DNA of 64,000 bases, from the NCBI GenBank assembly GCA_002778195.1, contig PCDI01000003.1, forward strand, positions 434,001 through 498,000, given 5' to 3'. Both the position numbers and the translations under genes were made by a program. This document shows, one piece after another, positions 43,896-56,333 of the stretch. This stretch comes from Raffaelea ambrosiae (Eukaryota; Ascomycota; Sordariomycetes; Ophiostomatales; Ophiostomataceae). The notes under the pieces are model-generated. The model saw only the letters and a list, made by a program, of their open reading frames with translations, was not told the origin of the DNA and made no database searches. The stretch's first letter is position 1. Every line of letters starts with the position of its first letter.

Positions 43896-46357
43896 ATGGC
43901 AACACCACAGGGGTTACTTTCCCGGAAAGCCAACGGCGTCCTGCCCGTGGCAGTGACTTCGAACGCGTCCACGGTTTCTAAGACAGCCAACACGGACACG
44001 GCTTCCAAGTCTACCAAGTCTAAGTCCACCCCGGAAGGTGACAAGGTTGTGATTCGACGCCTGCCGCCTGGCCTGACCGAGGACGAGTTCAAGTCCATTC
44101 TGGGCGACGAGTGGAAGTCGGGCAACGGCAAGGTCGGCTGGTTCTCCTTCCATGCCGGCAAGATATCCCGAGAGTATGGAAAACCGTTATTGTCTTTTTT
44201 TGCTCGTGCAAGCATGTGCTTGTTCGCTCATGAGCTAATTTTTTTTATCTTTTCTCTTGCAGTCCCTCGAAACCGTCTCGCCCCGCATTCGCTTGCCTCC
44301 ATGTCCTACACCGCGAGAACCTCGCACCCCTTTCCGAAGCTGTTCAATCGGCTGCCTGGGCCGATGCCAAGGACACCTGGACGAGCCCGGTTCTTGTCGG
44401 ACCGCCCGTGGCCGAGTTCTCGCTCTACAAGAAGGTGCCCAGTGGGAAACGCCGGAGTGACAACCGCCAGGGAACCATAGATCAGGACCCGGAATTTATG
44501 GCCTTTTTGGAACAGCTGGCCAATCCGACAGCAGCAAAAGATGCCGAAGCTGCCGCCGCCGCAGCCGGTGGTGCTTCGGCAGAGGGCGGCGGCCAGGCTG
44601 GTGGCGCTGGCGCTACCGCTGGAGAGGACGACGCGTCCAAGTCCAAGACCAAAGCCACGTCCACGCCTCTGATCGACTACCTGCGCGAGAAGAAGGCAAA
44701 TAAGGGCAAAGATTCTTCCAATGCGAGGTCCAAGCAGAATAGGGACGGCAAGGGCAAGGGCGGGGCCGGCGCGGACGACTCGGGTAATAAGAAGAGCAAG
44801 TCCAGCAAGGATAGGGAGAAGTCGAGCAAGTCTAGGGGCTCTGTCAAGATTCTCACAAAGAAGGCTATCGCCGAGGCCGCCGAGGCCGCTACCGCCACTG
44901 TGAACCAGACCAACGCGTCGGCCTCGGCATCTGGCGGCTCTAGGGAAGAACTGCCCAAGAGCCGCAGGGCGGGTATTCTGGCAGCGGCCCGCATCCTGCA
45001 GCGCGACCTCGGCCTCAGTCCGGGCAATGCCCATAGAAGGGCCCGGGCCGCAGCACAGCAAGCGGCACAGCAACAGGGTACCCAGGCAGCGGAAGGAGAA
45101 ACGACAAAGGCTGCTAATAGCAAATCGACGTCGACTAAGGAGGAGAACAACAACACTAGCAGCAGCAGCCACGATGCCACGGCCAGTAAGGGGGGGTCAT
45201 CGTCATCTCCGTCAACGTCACAACCGCAGGCCAATGCTAAGAGCGGCGCCTCCCAAGAGAAGGCCAGCGGTGGATCATCTTCGCGGGGATCACGCGGCAA
45301 ACGGGGAAGTGGCAATGCTAGCGAGTCCAGCAAAAGCAAGGCAGCAGATAAGGGCGAGGCTACGATTGTGACGCCGACTAAGATCCTGCTGAAGAAGAAG
45401 GAGGACACATCCTCGGCATCGGCAGCTGCAGGCTCCAAGACCGGCAACAGCAACGAGGGTGGCAAGCAGCAATCACAGGAGAAGTCGTCGAAAGGAAACA
45501 AGAAGTCCGACAGGAACGCCGCGGCAGCGTCCTCGTCAGGATCGCCTGCCGCTGCCGCTACCGCCGCCGCGACTCCGGGTGCCACACGCGCCTTTGTCAA
45601 GCACGCCAACCCGTCCCAGGGCGTGACGGAGCCGCTGCTCAAGGAGGCCATGCAGACGTTTGGCACGGTGACGTTTGTGGAGATGGACCGGCGCAAGGGA
45701 TTCGCATTTGTGGACTTTGCCGAGCACGGCAGCCTTGTGAAGGCGCTGGCAGCCAGTCCGATCTCGGTGGGGCAGGCATCGGTGCAGGTGCTGGAGCGGA
45801 AAGAGCGCGAGCAGAAGAAGAGCGCAGGCCGTGAAGGAGGAGGAAAGGGAGAGTCGTCGGCGACGGGAGCGGCAGGATCTTCATCTGCGACTACGCCTCT
45901 GGCTTCTTCGTCCAGCAAAAACAAAGACACGACCGGGTCGAGCGGCGCTGGTGGGGGTGCCAACAAGGCAAACAAATCTTCCAATCATGACAATAGCAAC
46001 TCTACGGAGAAGGACAGCAAGGACGGCAGAGACAAAGACAGCAGCAAGGGTAAGGACTCGGATGGGAAGCGGACTGTCAGGCGCCGGGGCAGGGGTCGGC
46101 GAGGTGGCGGCGGCGGCAGTGGAGGTGGCGGAGGCGACGGAGGCGACGGCAAGGAGAACAACGCTGCAGGAGGAGATGGTGGCAGTGGTGGTGGTGGTGG
46201 TGGTGGTGGTGGTGTTGGTGGTGGCGGTGGGGGAGGAAGAGGCAACAGACGAGGCGCTGGTTCTGGCGCTGGTGCTGGTACTTCGGGAGGAAGTGGAGCA
46301 GCGACGCCAGCCGCATCTGCAGCTGCAGCCAGCACGACGGCCAAATCAGCGGGTTGA
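43896..46357 (+). CDS. UPF3: nonsense-mediated mRNA decay protein UPF3 (Smg4/UPF3 family)
   Basis: Surveillance factor linking terminated ribosomes and exon junctions to UPF2/UPF1. Exons are 43896-44173 and 44263-46357 with a GT..AG intron, giving 790 residues. KVVIRRLPPGLTEDEFKSIL begins the UPF3 RNP-type domain, which continues through GWFSFHAGKISRDPSKPSRP, LHRENLAPLSEAVQSAAW and EFSLYKKVPSGKRRSDNRQG to FMAFLEQL. A long Ser/Ala/Lys-rich linker follows. A second RRM-like fold (about residues 530-610) shows RAFVKHANPS, MDRRKGFAFVDFAEHGSLVK and ASVQVLERKE. The C-terminal 170 residues are Gly/Ser-rich with RRRGRGRRGGGGG, an RGG-like RNA-binding tail. The start at 43896 is the first ATG in frame ahead of the domain. 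It is divergent from PPG1. Confidence 0.92.
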
Positions 46358-49072
46358 AAGCGCACGGCACTTGTTCTACGGGAGTTTTTTTTTTTTTTTC
46401 GTTTGTTTCAATGATTGCTGTTATCTTCAATCTCGATCCTTGTGCCTCTTCGTCTTTCTCTGCCGTCCTTCACTGAAAGGGGAGGGGGGATGAAAGACGG
46501 TGTGAGCCCACCACACCCTAAGAACCTCTTGGATGGGGTGTCGTCATTGGGGGGGTAGCTTCTGGGGGGGTATGCCCTTTCTTGGTCTTTCAAGCGATAC
46601 TGCGGTAAATGCGGGAAGGCATTGCTACCCTCTCTTGAAGCGGAGAGAACGAGAGGCAGTGGTCTAGGCAGCGAAGGATTGCATATTATCACTCAACCGA
46701 AGCGAAATGAAAGGGAGCAATACATATTACGACGCCCGATCCGATAGCTACACCCGATCTCTGGAAAATCTGGTAGGGATGGGCGGGAGGAGGAGGGGAG
46801 AGAGGAGGGGAAACGTTGGTTCTCCGGAATATGTTCTGTACGAGTATCCTTTTCAACCTATATCCCCCGTTATCTTATGGGACTTGTTGTTTCGTTTTGT
46901 TTTCTTGGTCTTGTCTTGATGTCCACTTTCCATGGCTGTCTTCTCTCTGGTCGCCCTCCACCCTGGAGATGCATTGCATGAGAAGGGAGGGGGCGGGGAC
47001 AAAGAAAAACTGAACGGCAAAGAAAAAAAAAGAGAAGATCCGTCTGATGGCTCTCGTGGTCTGTCTCTCTATTTTCTCTCCAGTCACTTTCCTCTCTTGC
47101 GGCTGACTGGCTTTTTGTAGCAAAAAAGACGATGACACCTCGACGGTTGCAACGAAAGCAAACGACAAAGAGAACGAGAACCAATGGCAAAAGAACTCTG
47201 CTAGCATTGGGAGAAGGGGACCCACGGGTGATTGTGAATTGGTTCGTGAAGAGAACAAAGCAAACCCCCAAAGAAGTGAGAACGAAGCCTCTGGGAAAAG
47301 AGGCGGTGAAGACTTCCTGGAGGAGCCAATGATGTGACTGAATTGGCAAGGTCCAATTGCACGTACAGGACGTCGAAAACGTTGTTGCAGTGCCGCAGCT
47401 CTCGCTACAACTCCAAAAAGTCAATTAAAACTTAAATAAAAAATAAGATGAGATAAAATATGTAAAACTCTACCGAGGGAAGCCAATCTATGTTGCCACA
47501 ACCGAGCCCCCCCGAAAGACCCGGTGGAAGTCTGCCCGTGTGTGCGCGTATGTGTGTGTGTGTGTGTGTGTATGAGTGAGTGCGGTGCATACAGTCCGAG
47601 TGGGTAGAGATAATCTCTCTGTGTGCAGGCTGGTTGTTAGTCTGGTTGTGGTCTTTGAAAAGAAATTGTAACTAACTAGTTAGTTATATTCTACAGGATG
47701 GGAGCCAGTAGGGAAAGAACCGGGTTGCCGAATACGGCAAGCGGAAGAAGAAGAAAAGAAAGATAGAGAAAAAAAATTTGGTTGGGATTTGATTATGGGT
47801 GGCCCCACGGAGGTAAGAGGTCTATGGAAAGAATCAACGAACCGTGAAATTCAAAGAATACGAACACAAAAAGCCATACAGTAACTATTACAGAACCTGC
47901 TGTTTGAGCAATACTGAAATTCCACGCTTCTTCTTTTTTTTGGCTTTGCTTTTTAATCACCAGCTGCCTCGGCCCAATCACGGCATGTGAAGTTACAAAG
48001 CATCGCGAAACAGGGAAAACCTGTGGAAAGAAATAGTTTTCTGATGAACTTTCACAAAGCGGTAAACGCAGTAAAAGATGAGGTAAAAAGGGGGGGGGGG
48101 GGGAAAGGAGTTCTAAAATGTTCCGGTTGCCGAAGTTGCCTTCGTATTTCTACATACACTATCTAAGCTATGTCTGCCTAAAAAGTAAGGGGGTATTGTT
48201 GTTTTTTGTTCCGTCTCCTGTATTGTAAAGGTGTGGTATCCCGCTGGCCTCCTCTTTACTTCAAAGAGCCTGCCTGTGCTGTGTGGTCCACCGTGTGCCC
48301 ATCTTTTATGTGTCTCCATCCAGTGTACTGTCCCAGTGTACTGTCCCAGTGTTTGTATCCCATTGATATGCCCCTCTCCTATGCCAATCCACCATCATAC
48401 AATCGACGCAAGCCGCCAGTGCCCATGCGTGAATTAAGTCGTCCATGCTCTTTTGTCTCCCGTGTCTCCCGTGTTGCCGGCCCTCTGATCCGCAGTGTGG
48501 TGCTATCGTTGTCGCTGCCGTCTTTTTGTCGTTGTTTTACAGAAACGCGATCCAATATCCTCCTATCCCGTCAGGTCACCCGTGCGCATGCCTGTCGTCA
48601 AGGCAAGAAGTGCGTGGCCCTGGCCGTCCGCATAGCGGGGGTATCCATCCATCCTTCTCTTCCTTTCCCCCGTAGACCCCAAAGCCCAAGACCAAAACCC
48701 AAGTTCTATAACCTTTTGAACCCAATGTCCTTTTCTTGCCCACGTGCTCCGTGCTCCCGTGTCCCGAATCCCCAGAAGCTACCCGCATGCAAATAACCAA
48801 AGAAAAAGAAAAGATGCCGTGATCTGGGCAACCCACACATGGATCCCGAACTCAATGGGGCGCCATGTGAAATCCCGGACAGCCGAGCGGCGAGGGCTTC
48901 CGGCCGTGAAGTGAAATCCAGTTTATTTTTTTATGTTGTTTCATAGTTGGTGTGTCGGGTTGAAAACAGACGAGACGTTTTGTGTTGAGGCCATCGATAT
49001 AATCAAAAACAAACGTCGAAGCAATCACAAAGTCGGTGTTGCAGCTGAAATGCAAAGGGGAGAAAAGAAACA
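46358..49072. other. convergent intergenic region of about 2.7 kb
   Basis: The 3' ends of UPF3 and the coiled-coil gene face each other. It holds a T-run at 46386-46399, a (TG)10 tract at 47551-47570 and a G14 tract at 48090-48103. No gene, RNA or mobile element is recognised. Confidence 0.55.
47551..47570. repeat. (TG)10 microsatellite
   Basis: Ten uninterrupted TG units with flanking imperfect copies, in intergenic DNA. Confidence 0.9.
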
Positions 49073-50374
49073 TTAATGTGGGTGACGCGAGCGGTGGCCC
49101 GACTCGTGATAGCTGTAGAACTGGCTGCCATCCTGGTAGGAGACATCACCAGTAGCACTGTCCCTCACATAGACCGTCGGGTGGGACGAGCGGGGAATGT
49201 CGCCTTCTCCACGCGGCGTCATGTACCCGTTCGATTGAGGCGGATAGTGCGGTTGAGGAGCAAACGTAGAGTAGTGAGAAGAGGTCGAGCCACTCGAAGA
49301 TGCCGGGGCGATCTGGATGGCGCGGTGCGTGGTCTTGCTTGGCGAGACGGCCACCCGTGCGGGGGTGGCGCCGGGACCAAAGGGTTCCACATAGGGCTCG
49401 GCCACACTCAGACGGCGACCCGACTTGCCGCTGCTGTCGCTGCTCCCTACGCTTCCGTGGTGGCTGCCATGGTGACTGCCATGGTGGCCGCGACGCTTTT
49501 GCGCTGTGGATGACCCGCCCGACGAAGAAGACGCAGTGCTGTCACCGCTCGCGGTGCTGCTGCCGCCGGTCTCGAAGCGTTGGGACAGGCGCTTGTTTTG
49601 TTCTTTGATGCTGTCCCGCTTGCTGACAGTCCGCGACAGCTTGGCTGTGCTCGTGCTGCTGGCGGTGCTGTTGCTGGCGCTGTGGCTGACGCTAACTTTG
49701 GCGCGGTTGCTGCTGGCACTGGCGCTGCTGCTGGTATGACTGCTGTTGCTGTTGCTGCTGCTTGTGCTGCCGCTCCTTGCCGTGCTAGAGCCTTTACCCA
49801 CCCGGGTGCTGGTGTATGTGGCGGAAGCCTTCTTGTTGGGGACTTCTTCTTCGTCGTCGCTGGAGGCGTGCTTGGACTCCGTGGTGGTTGCGTCGTAGTT
49901 CTGCAGCTCGTTGCAGATGGCCTTGGCTTCTTTGAGCTGGCGCTTCACGTCCTTGAGTTCATTGGTGAGTTCCTCGACCTGCTCGGCATGGGCCTTTTTG
50001 AGTTCCTCGACCTGCTCGGCATGGGTCTTTTTAAGTTCCTTATTCTCCTCTTGAAGTTGCTCTGTGTGGGAGACTAGGGCACGGCACTTGGCCTGGGCTT
50101 CCGAAAGCTCCTTATGCGACTGGCGGGCATCCTCTTGCATTTCGAGGAAGCGGGCTTCCCACTCGTCCTTCTTGTCTGACAGCGCTCGGTAGGCGTCTTG
50201 CAAGGCGCCCAGGTCCCTCCATTGACTAACCACTCCACGGGGAGCATAGGATGTCCGGTCTGGAAGGCGGCTCGAAGACGAGTAGTCAGACGAGCCCGTG
50301 ACAGAGGCTGTAGACACGCGCGACGGCGGCCCCGAGGGTGCCGGGTCGACGAAGTTGACCTTCCGATGAGACAT
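49073..50374 (-). CDS. coiled-coil, serine-rich protein of unknown function
   Basis: Not recognised. Single exon, 433 residues, starting at the ATG at 50374 (MSHRKVNFVDPAPSGPPSRV). Residues of about 55-150 form a long charged coiled coil (DKKDEWEARFLEMQEDARQS onward) that includes a tandem 11-residue duplication, KKTHAEQVEEL then KKAHAEQVEEL. A Ser/Thr/Asn-rich stretch follows, then a basic segment (SRTVSKRDSIKEQNKRLSQR), a His-Gly-Ser repeat (GHHGSHHGSHHGS) and a Pro/Tyr-rich C terminus. The layout suggests a cytoskeletal or scaffold protein, but no family can be named. Coding support comes from length, the clean coiled coil and the repeat staying in frame. The upstream DNA is purine-rich on the plus strand. 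Confidence 0.75.
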   Translation of the reverse strand: MSHRKVNFVDPAPSGPPSRVSTASVTGSSDYSSSSRLPDRTSYAPRGVVSQWRDLGALQDAYRALSDKKDEWEARFLEMQEDARQSHKELSEAQAKCRALVSHTEQLQEENKELKKTHAEQVEELKKAHAEQVEELTNELKDVKRQLKEAKAICNELQNYDATTTESKHASSDDEEEVPNKKASATYTSTRVGKGSSTARSGSTSSSNSNSSHTSSSASASSNRAKVSVSHSASNSTASSTSTAKLSRTVSKRDSIKEQNKRLSQRFETGGSSTASGDSTASSSSGGSSTAQKRRGHHGSHHGSHHGSVGSSDSSGKSGRRLSVAEPYVEPFGPGATPARVAVSPSKTTHRAIQIAPASSSGSTSSHYSTFAPQPHYPPQSNGYMTPRGEGDIPRSSHPTVYVRDSATGDVSYQDGSQFYSYHESGHRSRHPH

Positions 50375-53300
50375 CGTCCTGGTAGGTGGGAATAAGGTGT
50401 CGTTCGTGGGTTGTGTATGATCGTCAGAATGTGTGTGTGTGTTTGCGTGCGCTTGCGTGCGCCTGCGCCAGACTGATGGTATCCTAGTCTGTTTGCGCAG
50501 GTCTAGTGTCGCGGGCTTCCTTTGATGTTGCCGCTTTTGGCAACTCGGATGCAGGTAGTGTGCGTACCAACAATGCACAGTTGGCGGGAGAAGAGCTGTG
50601 AGTCGTCGTTTGTCAAGCAGCGTATCGCGAATAGAAGTGAGATTCAAAGCGAAAGAGGAAGAGCGACCAAAAAAAAAGGGTTTGAATATGCAGTTTGGTT
50701 GCGATGTGAGTGGGCAAGAGAAAGGAAGGGGACCCGTTTCGAAATGCACTGGTGCCCAAGGTTATAAGCGGCTGGCAGGGGAAATGAGAGGGCAGGACCG
50801 GCCGGGAGAACGTCCCGGAATGGAAGGGAAGAAATAATAGGGACAAAAAATAGAACTCAGAGGGTTGAGTGAGACTGAGCAGCACAGGTTGGGCCAGGTT
50901 GGGCTGGCAAGATTGGCAAGCAAGGCTGGCCAGAATGACAAAAATGGAGGGCGGTTGGGCTGCAACGTATAAGACAAAGTGGGTGTTGCGCCTAAAAGGA
51001 GACGAAGTTTTCTCGTTTTTTTCTCGGGTTTCTCTTGGGGGTTTTCAGACAACTAGGGAGGAAGGCGGGTCAGACCCCCTTTTTCGGGCAGTTTGGCGTT
51101 GCCTCCCTGTTGCTGATGTCGTCCGGCCGCAAGCAAAGGTGACGCAACAGACGGTAGAAGATGGGAGAAAAAAGGAGAAGAAAGATGAGGAGAGAAAAAA
51201 GGCAGAGAAAAACAGTCAGAAGGAGAACAGAGCGAGACCAGAGGGGAATAAGTCAAAATCGTCAAGGAGGGCAGAAAAAGACTGCAGAAGAAGACTGCAG
51301 AAGGCAGTAGTAGGGCAGAAAAAAGCAAATAACGAAAAAGACAAGGAAACAGGAATGGGATTTTGGGTGGGTTTTCGGGGCGGTAAGGCAGGTCGTTCGA
51401 TCCCCCAGGCAGTGCGTATTTATTCCGGAAGAAGCAGTTTCTCTGGTGTTAGTGTGTGCGAGAGGGCGGGAATGGTGTGGGAGCACGGGTGGCTGCCTCG
51501 GCGACGTGTGGGCGGAGGGTGTCGCGCAGGGTTATAAGTAGGATACGGTGTAAGCTGCGCAGCTGCTATATGTGCGCAGGGCCGCTATAGCAGGAATGCG
51601 CAATATTAATGGGACAGCGATGGGACAGAAATGGGACAGAAGGGAGCGAGCTGGCCGGGAAGCAGCTGGAGCGCGGATTTGGCTGCGATTTTGGCTGAGA
51701 TGGTCCTTGCGAGCGGCGATTCCGGGCAGGGTTTGCTGGTGTTGAGTCTGTGTTGGTTCTGGCGTTGGCTTGCTAGCCTGGGCTTGCCTGAGACGGTCGG
51801 ATGATTATCGCGACCATTCTCCCCCTTTGCCGGGCCGGACGCCCTCATATACGTAAGGGTTGCCTGGCAAGTCCGGTGGCCTTTTGGCGCAGCTGCCTGC
51901 CCAGGTTGGTGTGACTGGGCCTGCCTGTCAATCCTGCCCTGGCTGCCAACCTCGACATCTCTGTCTAGCTTGCCTGTCCTCCCAGTCCTGCCACTCCGGG
52001 TTCGCAGGACGTCCGCATACGTCCGCATCCATCCGCGCACCCTAGCGGGGGACGGCGTGCGGTCTCACTGCCGGGTGGCGCTCGTTGGCGGACGGTCTCA
52101 GGCACCCCATGCCTGTGCTGTGGCAGTGCAGCCAACCAGCCCGCCAGGCTCTGTGATGGGCACACTCTCTGTCACCTGTCATGATGGCCTCAACTGAGGC
52201 CTATGCTGTGCTGAGGCCTACTCTGCCTGCTGGCTAGTGGCCGGTGGCTGCCTGCCATCGCGGCCGGAGAGTGTGGTGGTTGCCTTGCTACCCAGAGAAG
52301 CCAAAGTCCTGTCTGCCTATCACGAGGATGCAAACCCTGGCGAACGCTTACCGACGGAACGCGGACGCTCCCTCTTGCAACCTCTTGCAGCCTTTTGCAG
52401 CCTCTGTCGTGCATCAAAATGGGACGTTGAGTGCAGACGGGTGCAGACAGGCGCAGGCAGTCGCCAGAAAACCAGTAGAAAGCCAGCAGAATCCAACTGC
52501 AAACCATCAGACCAGCACCAAACCCAGACAAGAAGGGGCAAGAGGGTGGCAAAAAGCCGCCAAGAAGGGTGTGGGTGGGTGGGCGAAATGACTGGCAGCA
52601 TACACGAACAGGTTGCAGGCGGTGGACACTGGGTAGTGGCAGAGACGATGGGTGAGGTGAGGGAGGGCCGTGGTTGCGCAGCCAATGGACATCGTCACTT
52701 GTCACTTTTTTGGTCTCGAGTCGAGGATGCGGGCAGGAGTGTTCGATCGCCTTCTGTGCGGCGCGTCCTCGAGTCGACACGGAAGAGTCGACACCATTGG
52801 ACCACTGCTGCTGCTGGCGGGCTGTGAGTCACAGCTGCGTATGCGCGCTGTCGCTGATGAAGGTTTATGCGTTGGACGTGCGAATCAGAGAGCGAAGTGT
52901 GGGTGAGAAGCATGCGCACGTGTGGAGAGGCATGGGTGAGTGAGTGGGCGAGTGAGTGAGCCGGAGGGCGAATGAGGGAGAGAGTGTGGACTGCGCAGCC
53001 CCACAGGAATGGAAGAGCTTGCTTGTGTTGCTGTGGCCGTTGGCCAATTTGCTGCGTAGGAGGAATGGAGGGCAAGAGACAAAAGAACCAGAGGGGGGGG
53101 AACCGAGAGACAGTCTCACAGGTCAGAGCTGAAGGCAGGAAGACAGACAATATCCAAATGACGCGGCTGCTAGCCCAATCGCTACAAATGAAGTGCTATT
53201 CTGTTCCTGGCATGCGGAACGAACGAGTCCTCCAGGAAGCAGGCGAGGCAGGTAAGGATCGTCCACGGATATTTTGGCGTTCTTTCGGGTTTTTTTCCTG

Positions 53301-56300
53301 CTCTTTTGCCATTTTGTTATTCAGGTTATTTTGGTCGATTTTGATGTTCGACACAAGAAGTAACTACAAGTAACAACACTACTTCCAAAAATGGAGATGC
53401 CTGGGGAATAGCCACAGTCGTTCCTTCCTCCTACAGGGGTACCTTTCCAGAAACTAACACGCTACCCCGACGCCCTTGCCTCGTCTACGAGTACGCTGAG
53501 ACACGATAGCACTTGTCTCAGATCCATACACAAAGCTTCACAAAGGGTACGGTGTGCGTACCTGGTATTTGTGTGCGCGCCACCACGTCATCATCGCCCT
53601 CCGTTCCTTCCCTCTCCTCCACGGCAGGCCCTTTGTTCGCTTAACTTTTGTTCTGTTCTCTTGCTCTTGGCGGGGTTTCAAGTGGGGTTCTTCCGGGTCT
53701 TTTCCCCCTCCTTGTGTCCCAAGGAAAGAGCGATGGATAACGCCGTAGCACAAGAGCCGGTCTGGCGGGCGTGCCTTAATTTGCGTCTTCTTTTACACTT
53801 AACGTTGACGTTGCAGCTTCCGAACGTAGTTTCCTTACTCCGGCTTTTTCTCTGCTTCAACCCACTTTCCGTTGCCCACTTTCCTACTCTGGCGTCGCGC
53901 ATTTTCCCAGGAGAGGAAGTCTGTCAACCCCAGTTTGCCTTTTGCGCGACCCACCGCCAGCGCTGTGCTGGTGCGTGCTGGTGCTGGTGCTGGTGCTGGT
54001 GCTGGTTTTGGCGGCCGCCGGGACGAACCCTCGCGCCATCCCCAGAACAGCAAGACCAGCCAGTCCGCCGAAAGGGGAAGAAAGGGAGGGGCATTGTGGG
54101 CAGAAGTCGTAGCCGATGGTGGGCAGAAAACCATCTGATGCCCCTCTTCAGAACTCCCAGAAGGAAAAGCCGAAACACACACACGCACCTCGTAAAACAA
54201 GACAGTCACTAATACGGGATTTTCAGGAGAAGGGGGGGAAACTGGGAAAGTGCGTCCTGCGTGACAGGAAGGAGCACTTGCACGCGCCACAGGAGAGAGA
54301 AGGAACGAAGGACACAAGAAATGGTGTGAAGGCCAAATACGGATGCCATCAGGATGCCATGCCAAACAAAACACAACCAAGCACAGAATAAGAATAGAAA
54401 ACAGGATTACCCCGCCAGCCAGCTAGAACTCGTAATTCCAGAAGACGACGAGTATTGCCATACTGTGCAATCTACTCGCAATGCTCGTAATGCTTGTGAC
54501 ACTCGCAATACTAGCAGAAGGGGGCCGACCAGAGGGCGGCCATGAAACCGTCCCGGTCACACTAGGACAAGCGGACTCTATATCTCGTTGGCCATCAATA
54601 GCCATGCCATGGCTGATCAGCTGCGATCTCGCCGCCCACAGACACAAACTCCCAGAGACTGCCCACCACCTGCTCATGAACGGTCCACAAACTGTTCAGG
54701 AACACCGTCACACATGTGCAGCGCCTGTGTAGCGTCACGTGATGGCTCATCACCTCTCACCAAAACGCCCCCGTGACGACTGTGCCATGATCCATGACTC
54801 GACCGTCGCTGAACACAATGCGAGGAAGAGCCAGAGAGCGCGATCTGGCTCCTTCGCCAGGCAAGCTAACGACTCTCAAACACGCACGTCAGAGAATGCG
54901 TTAGAAAAAGAAGACCACAAATGGGGCACAGAGCAAGCCAGATGATTTCCGGCCTTCCCCCATCGGCTCTTCTATTTCTGGCTGTGTGTGTGTGTACGAG
55001 TATGTGTGCGTGTCCGCAGTCCGCAATGTTGGATAAACTGAATAACGCTAGTTCCTAGTGTATCGTACAAAACAGAAGGATTTGTTGTTTCATACAACCC
55101 AAGCAGCAGCATTTCGGCTGTTTTTTTTTTTTTTTTTTTGGTCGTGTCTATGAAGCTAAAAGCGATATGGGAAAGTAAATTGCGAGGAAGCGATGTCGCA
55201 GGCGGACCCCCCCCCCCCAAAAGTACACTACCATAGCCCCGGTCCTTCTCCGGGTTGACTGCGGCGTAGCTTCATGACAACAATAGACTATGGCAAGCAC
55301 TCATCAATCATGTCCACTGCGAACCATGTCTTCATTCATCTACTCGGGCGTTGCCTGTATGGGTGGAGTGGCACTTAGAGGGGGCCCCAAACTTCCTCTT
55401 TGGGACAAAAACCAGCACCAACAACACCGACTTAGCAAGATAAACAACATACATCACACAGCGGTTGTTCTTTTTTTTTTCGAGGGTCGCATTTTATATT
55501 TGGATAAAAGGCCAAAAAAGCCACAATTTATTTCCTGTCTACGGATCCTACTGCTATATGGTCAAGTGGCCGACAAAGCATTCAATTTGTCGCAACAAAC
55601 GAGTTATCTCATTCTTCGACATTCTGTTCACTTGCATTATTCCTTGAGAAATTGATGAAAAGGCAAAAAGCAAACTCGTATTCGAACCCAAAAATGCTAT
55701 CAACTAATGCGCGCGCAAAACAAAAACTGCCAGGGCCCTGGAGAAATATCAAAAAAAAGTTCAAAAAGCCATCCGGTTGTACAACCCCCCCCCCCCCCCC
55801 CGTGTATTTCCTCAAAGCTGCCCGCTCAACAGGCGCTTGCTGTCGTTGTTGTTGTCGTCTATCCCAGATTGTATCGTATCCCCTGCCCCCATATCTTCGC
55901 TGTCGTCTATGGTCGCTGATGGTATCGAGTAGTATCATGAAGCATCGTGAGATGCGAAGTACGCTCTTGTGGCGCGTGTATGGTCTGTGTATATGAGTGG
56001 TGGCCGGCTTGCTTGTCAAGTGCTTGGCAAGCCGATGGTGTGCAGTGGTGTGGTTGTGGTTGTGGTTGCGGTTGTGGTTGCGGTTGTGGTTGTTCCTGTG
56101 TTCCCGGAGCCTCTTCTGTCGAGTGTGAAGGAGACTCTTCTATGGTAGAAAGAGCAACAAAGAAAGACGTTGTAGTGGTTCGTCTTCTGCTGTCGGGGTG
56201 CTTGTGCTTGTTTTCTCCTTTCATCTCTCGCCTTCTTTGTCTTTTTCGTTTGTGGTTGTTGTGATGGTGATGGCGACAAAAGCAGTCGTTTGTCTTGCCG

Positions 56301-56333
56301 ACCCAAGACAAAAACCATCTACCCGCTATCCTC
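50375..56333. other. intergenic region of about 6 kb
   Basis: No gene is supported. From 50620 to 51330 the plus strand is heavily purine-rich, so the sense strand of the coiled-coil gene is pyrimidine-rich; TTATAA words at 50761 and 51533 could be its TATA elements. Repeats include ATGGGACAG units at about 51609-51641 and GAGTGAGTGGGC-type units near 52934-52966. C-runs lie at 55207-55218 and 55785-55801. Open frames here carry no recognisable domain. Confidence 0.5.
51609..51641. repeat. ATGGGACAG imperfect tandem repeat
   Basis: Three closely spaced copies of a 9- to 11-bp unit lie in intergenic DNA. Confidence 0.7.

Noticed and set aside
50869..51537. 222-codon Lys/Arg-rich plus-strand frame
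   Set aside because: Its content is explained by the purine-rich tract upstream of a minus-strand gene.
54983..55015. imperfect TG run considered as telomere-like sequence
   Set aside because: It is short and irregular, lacks TTAGGG units and lies mid-contig; an ordinary microsatellite.
55666..55690. GGGTTCGAATAC word on the minus strand, resembling a tRNA B box
   Set aside because: The flanking bases do not form a T-arm stem and no A box or acceptor stem is found at the right distance.
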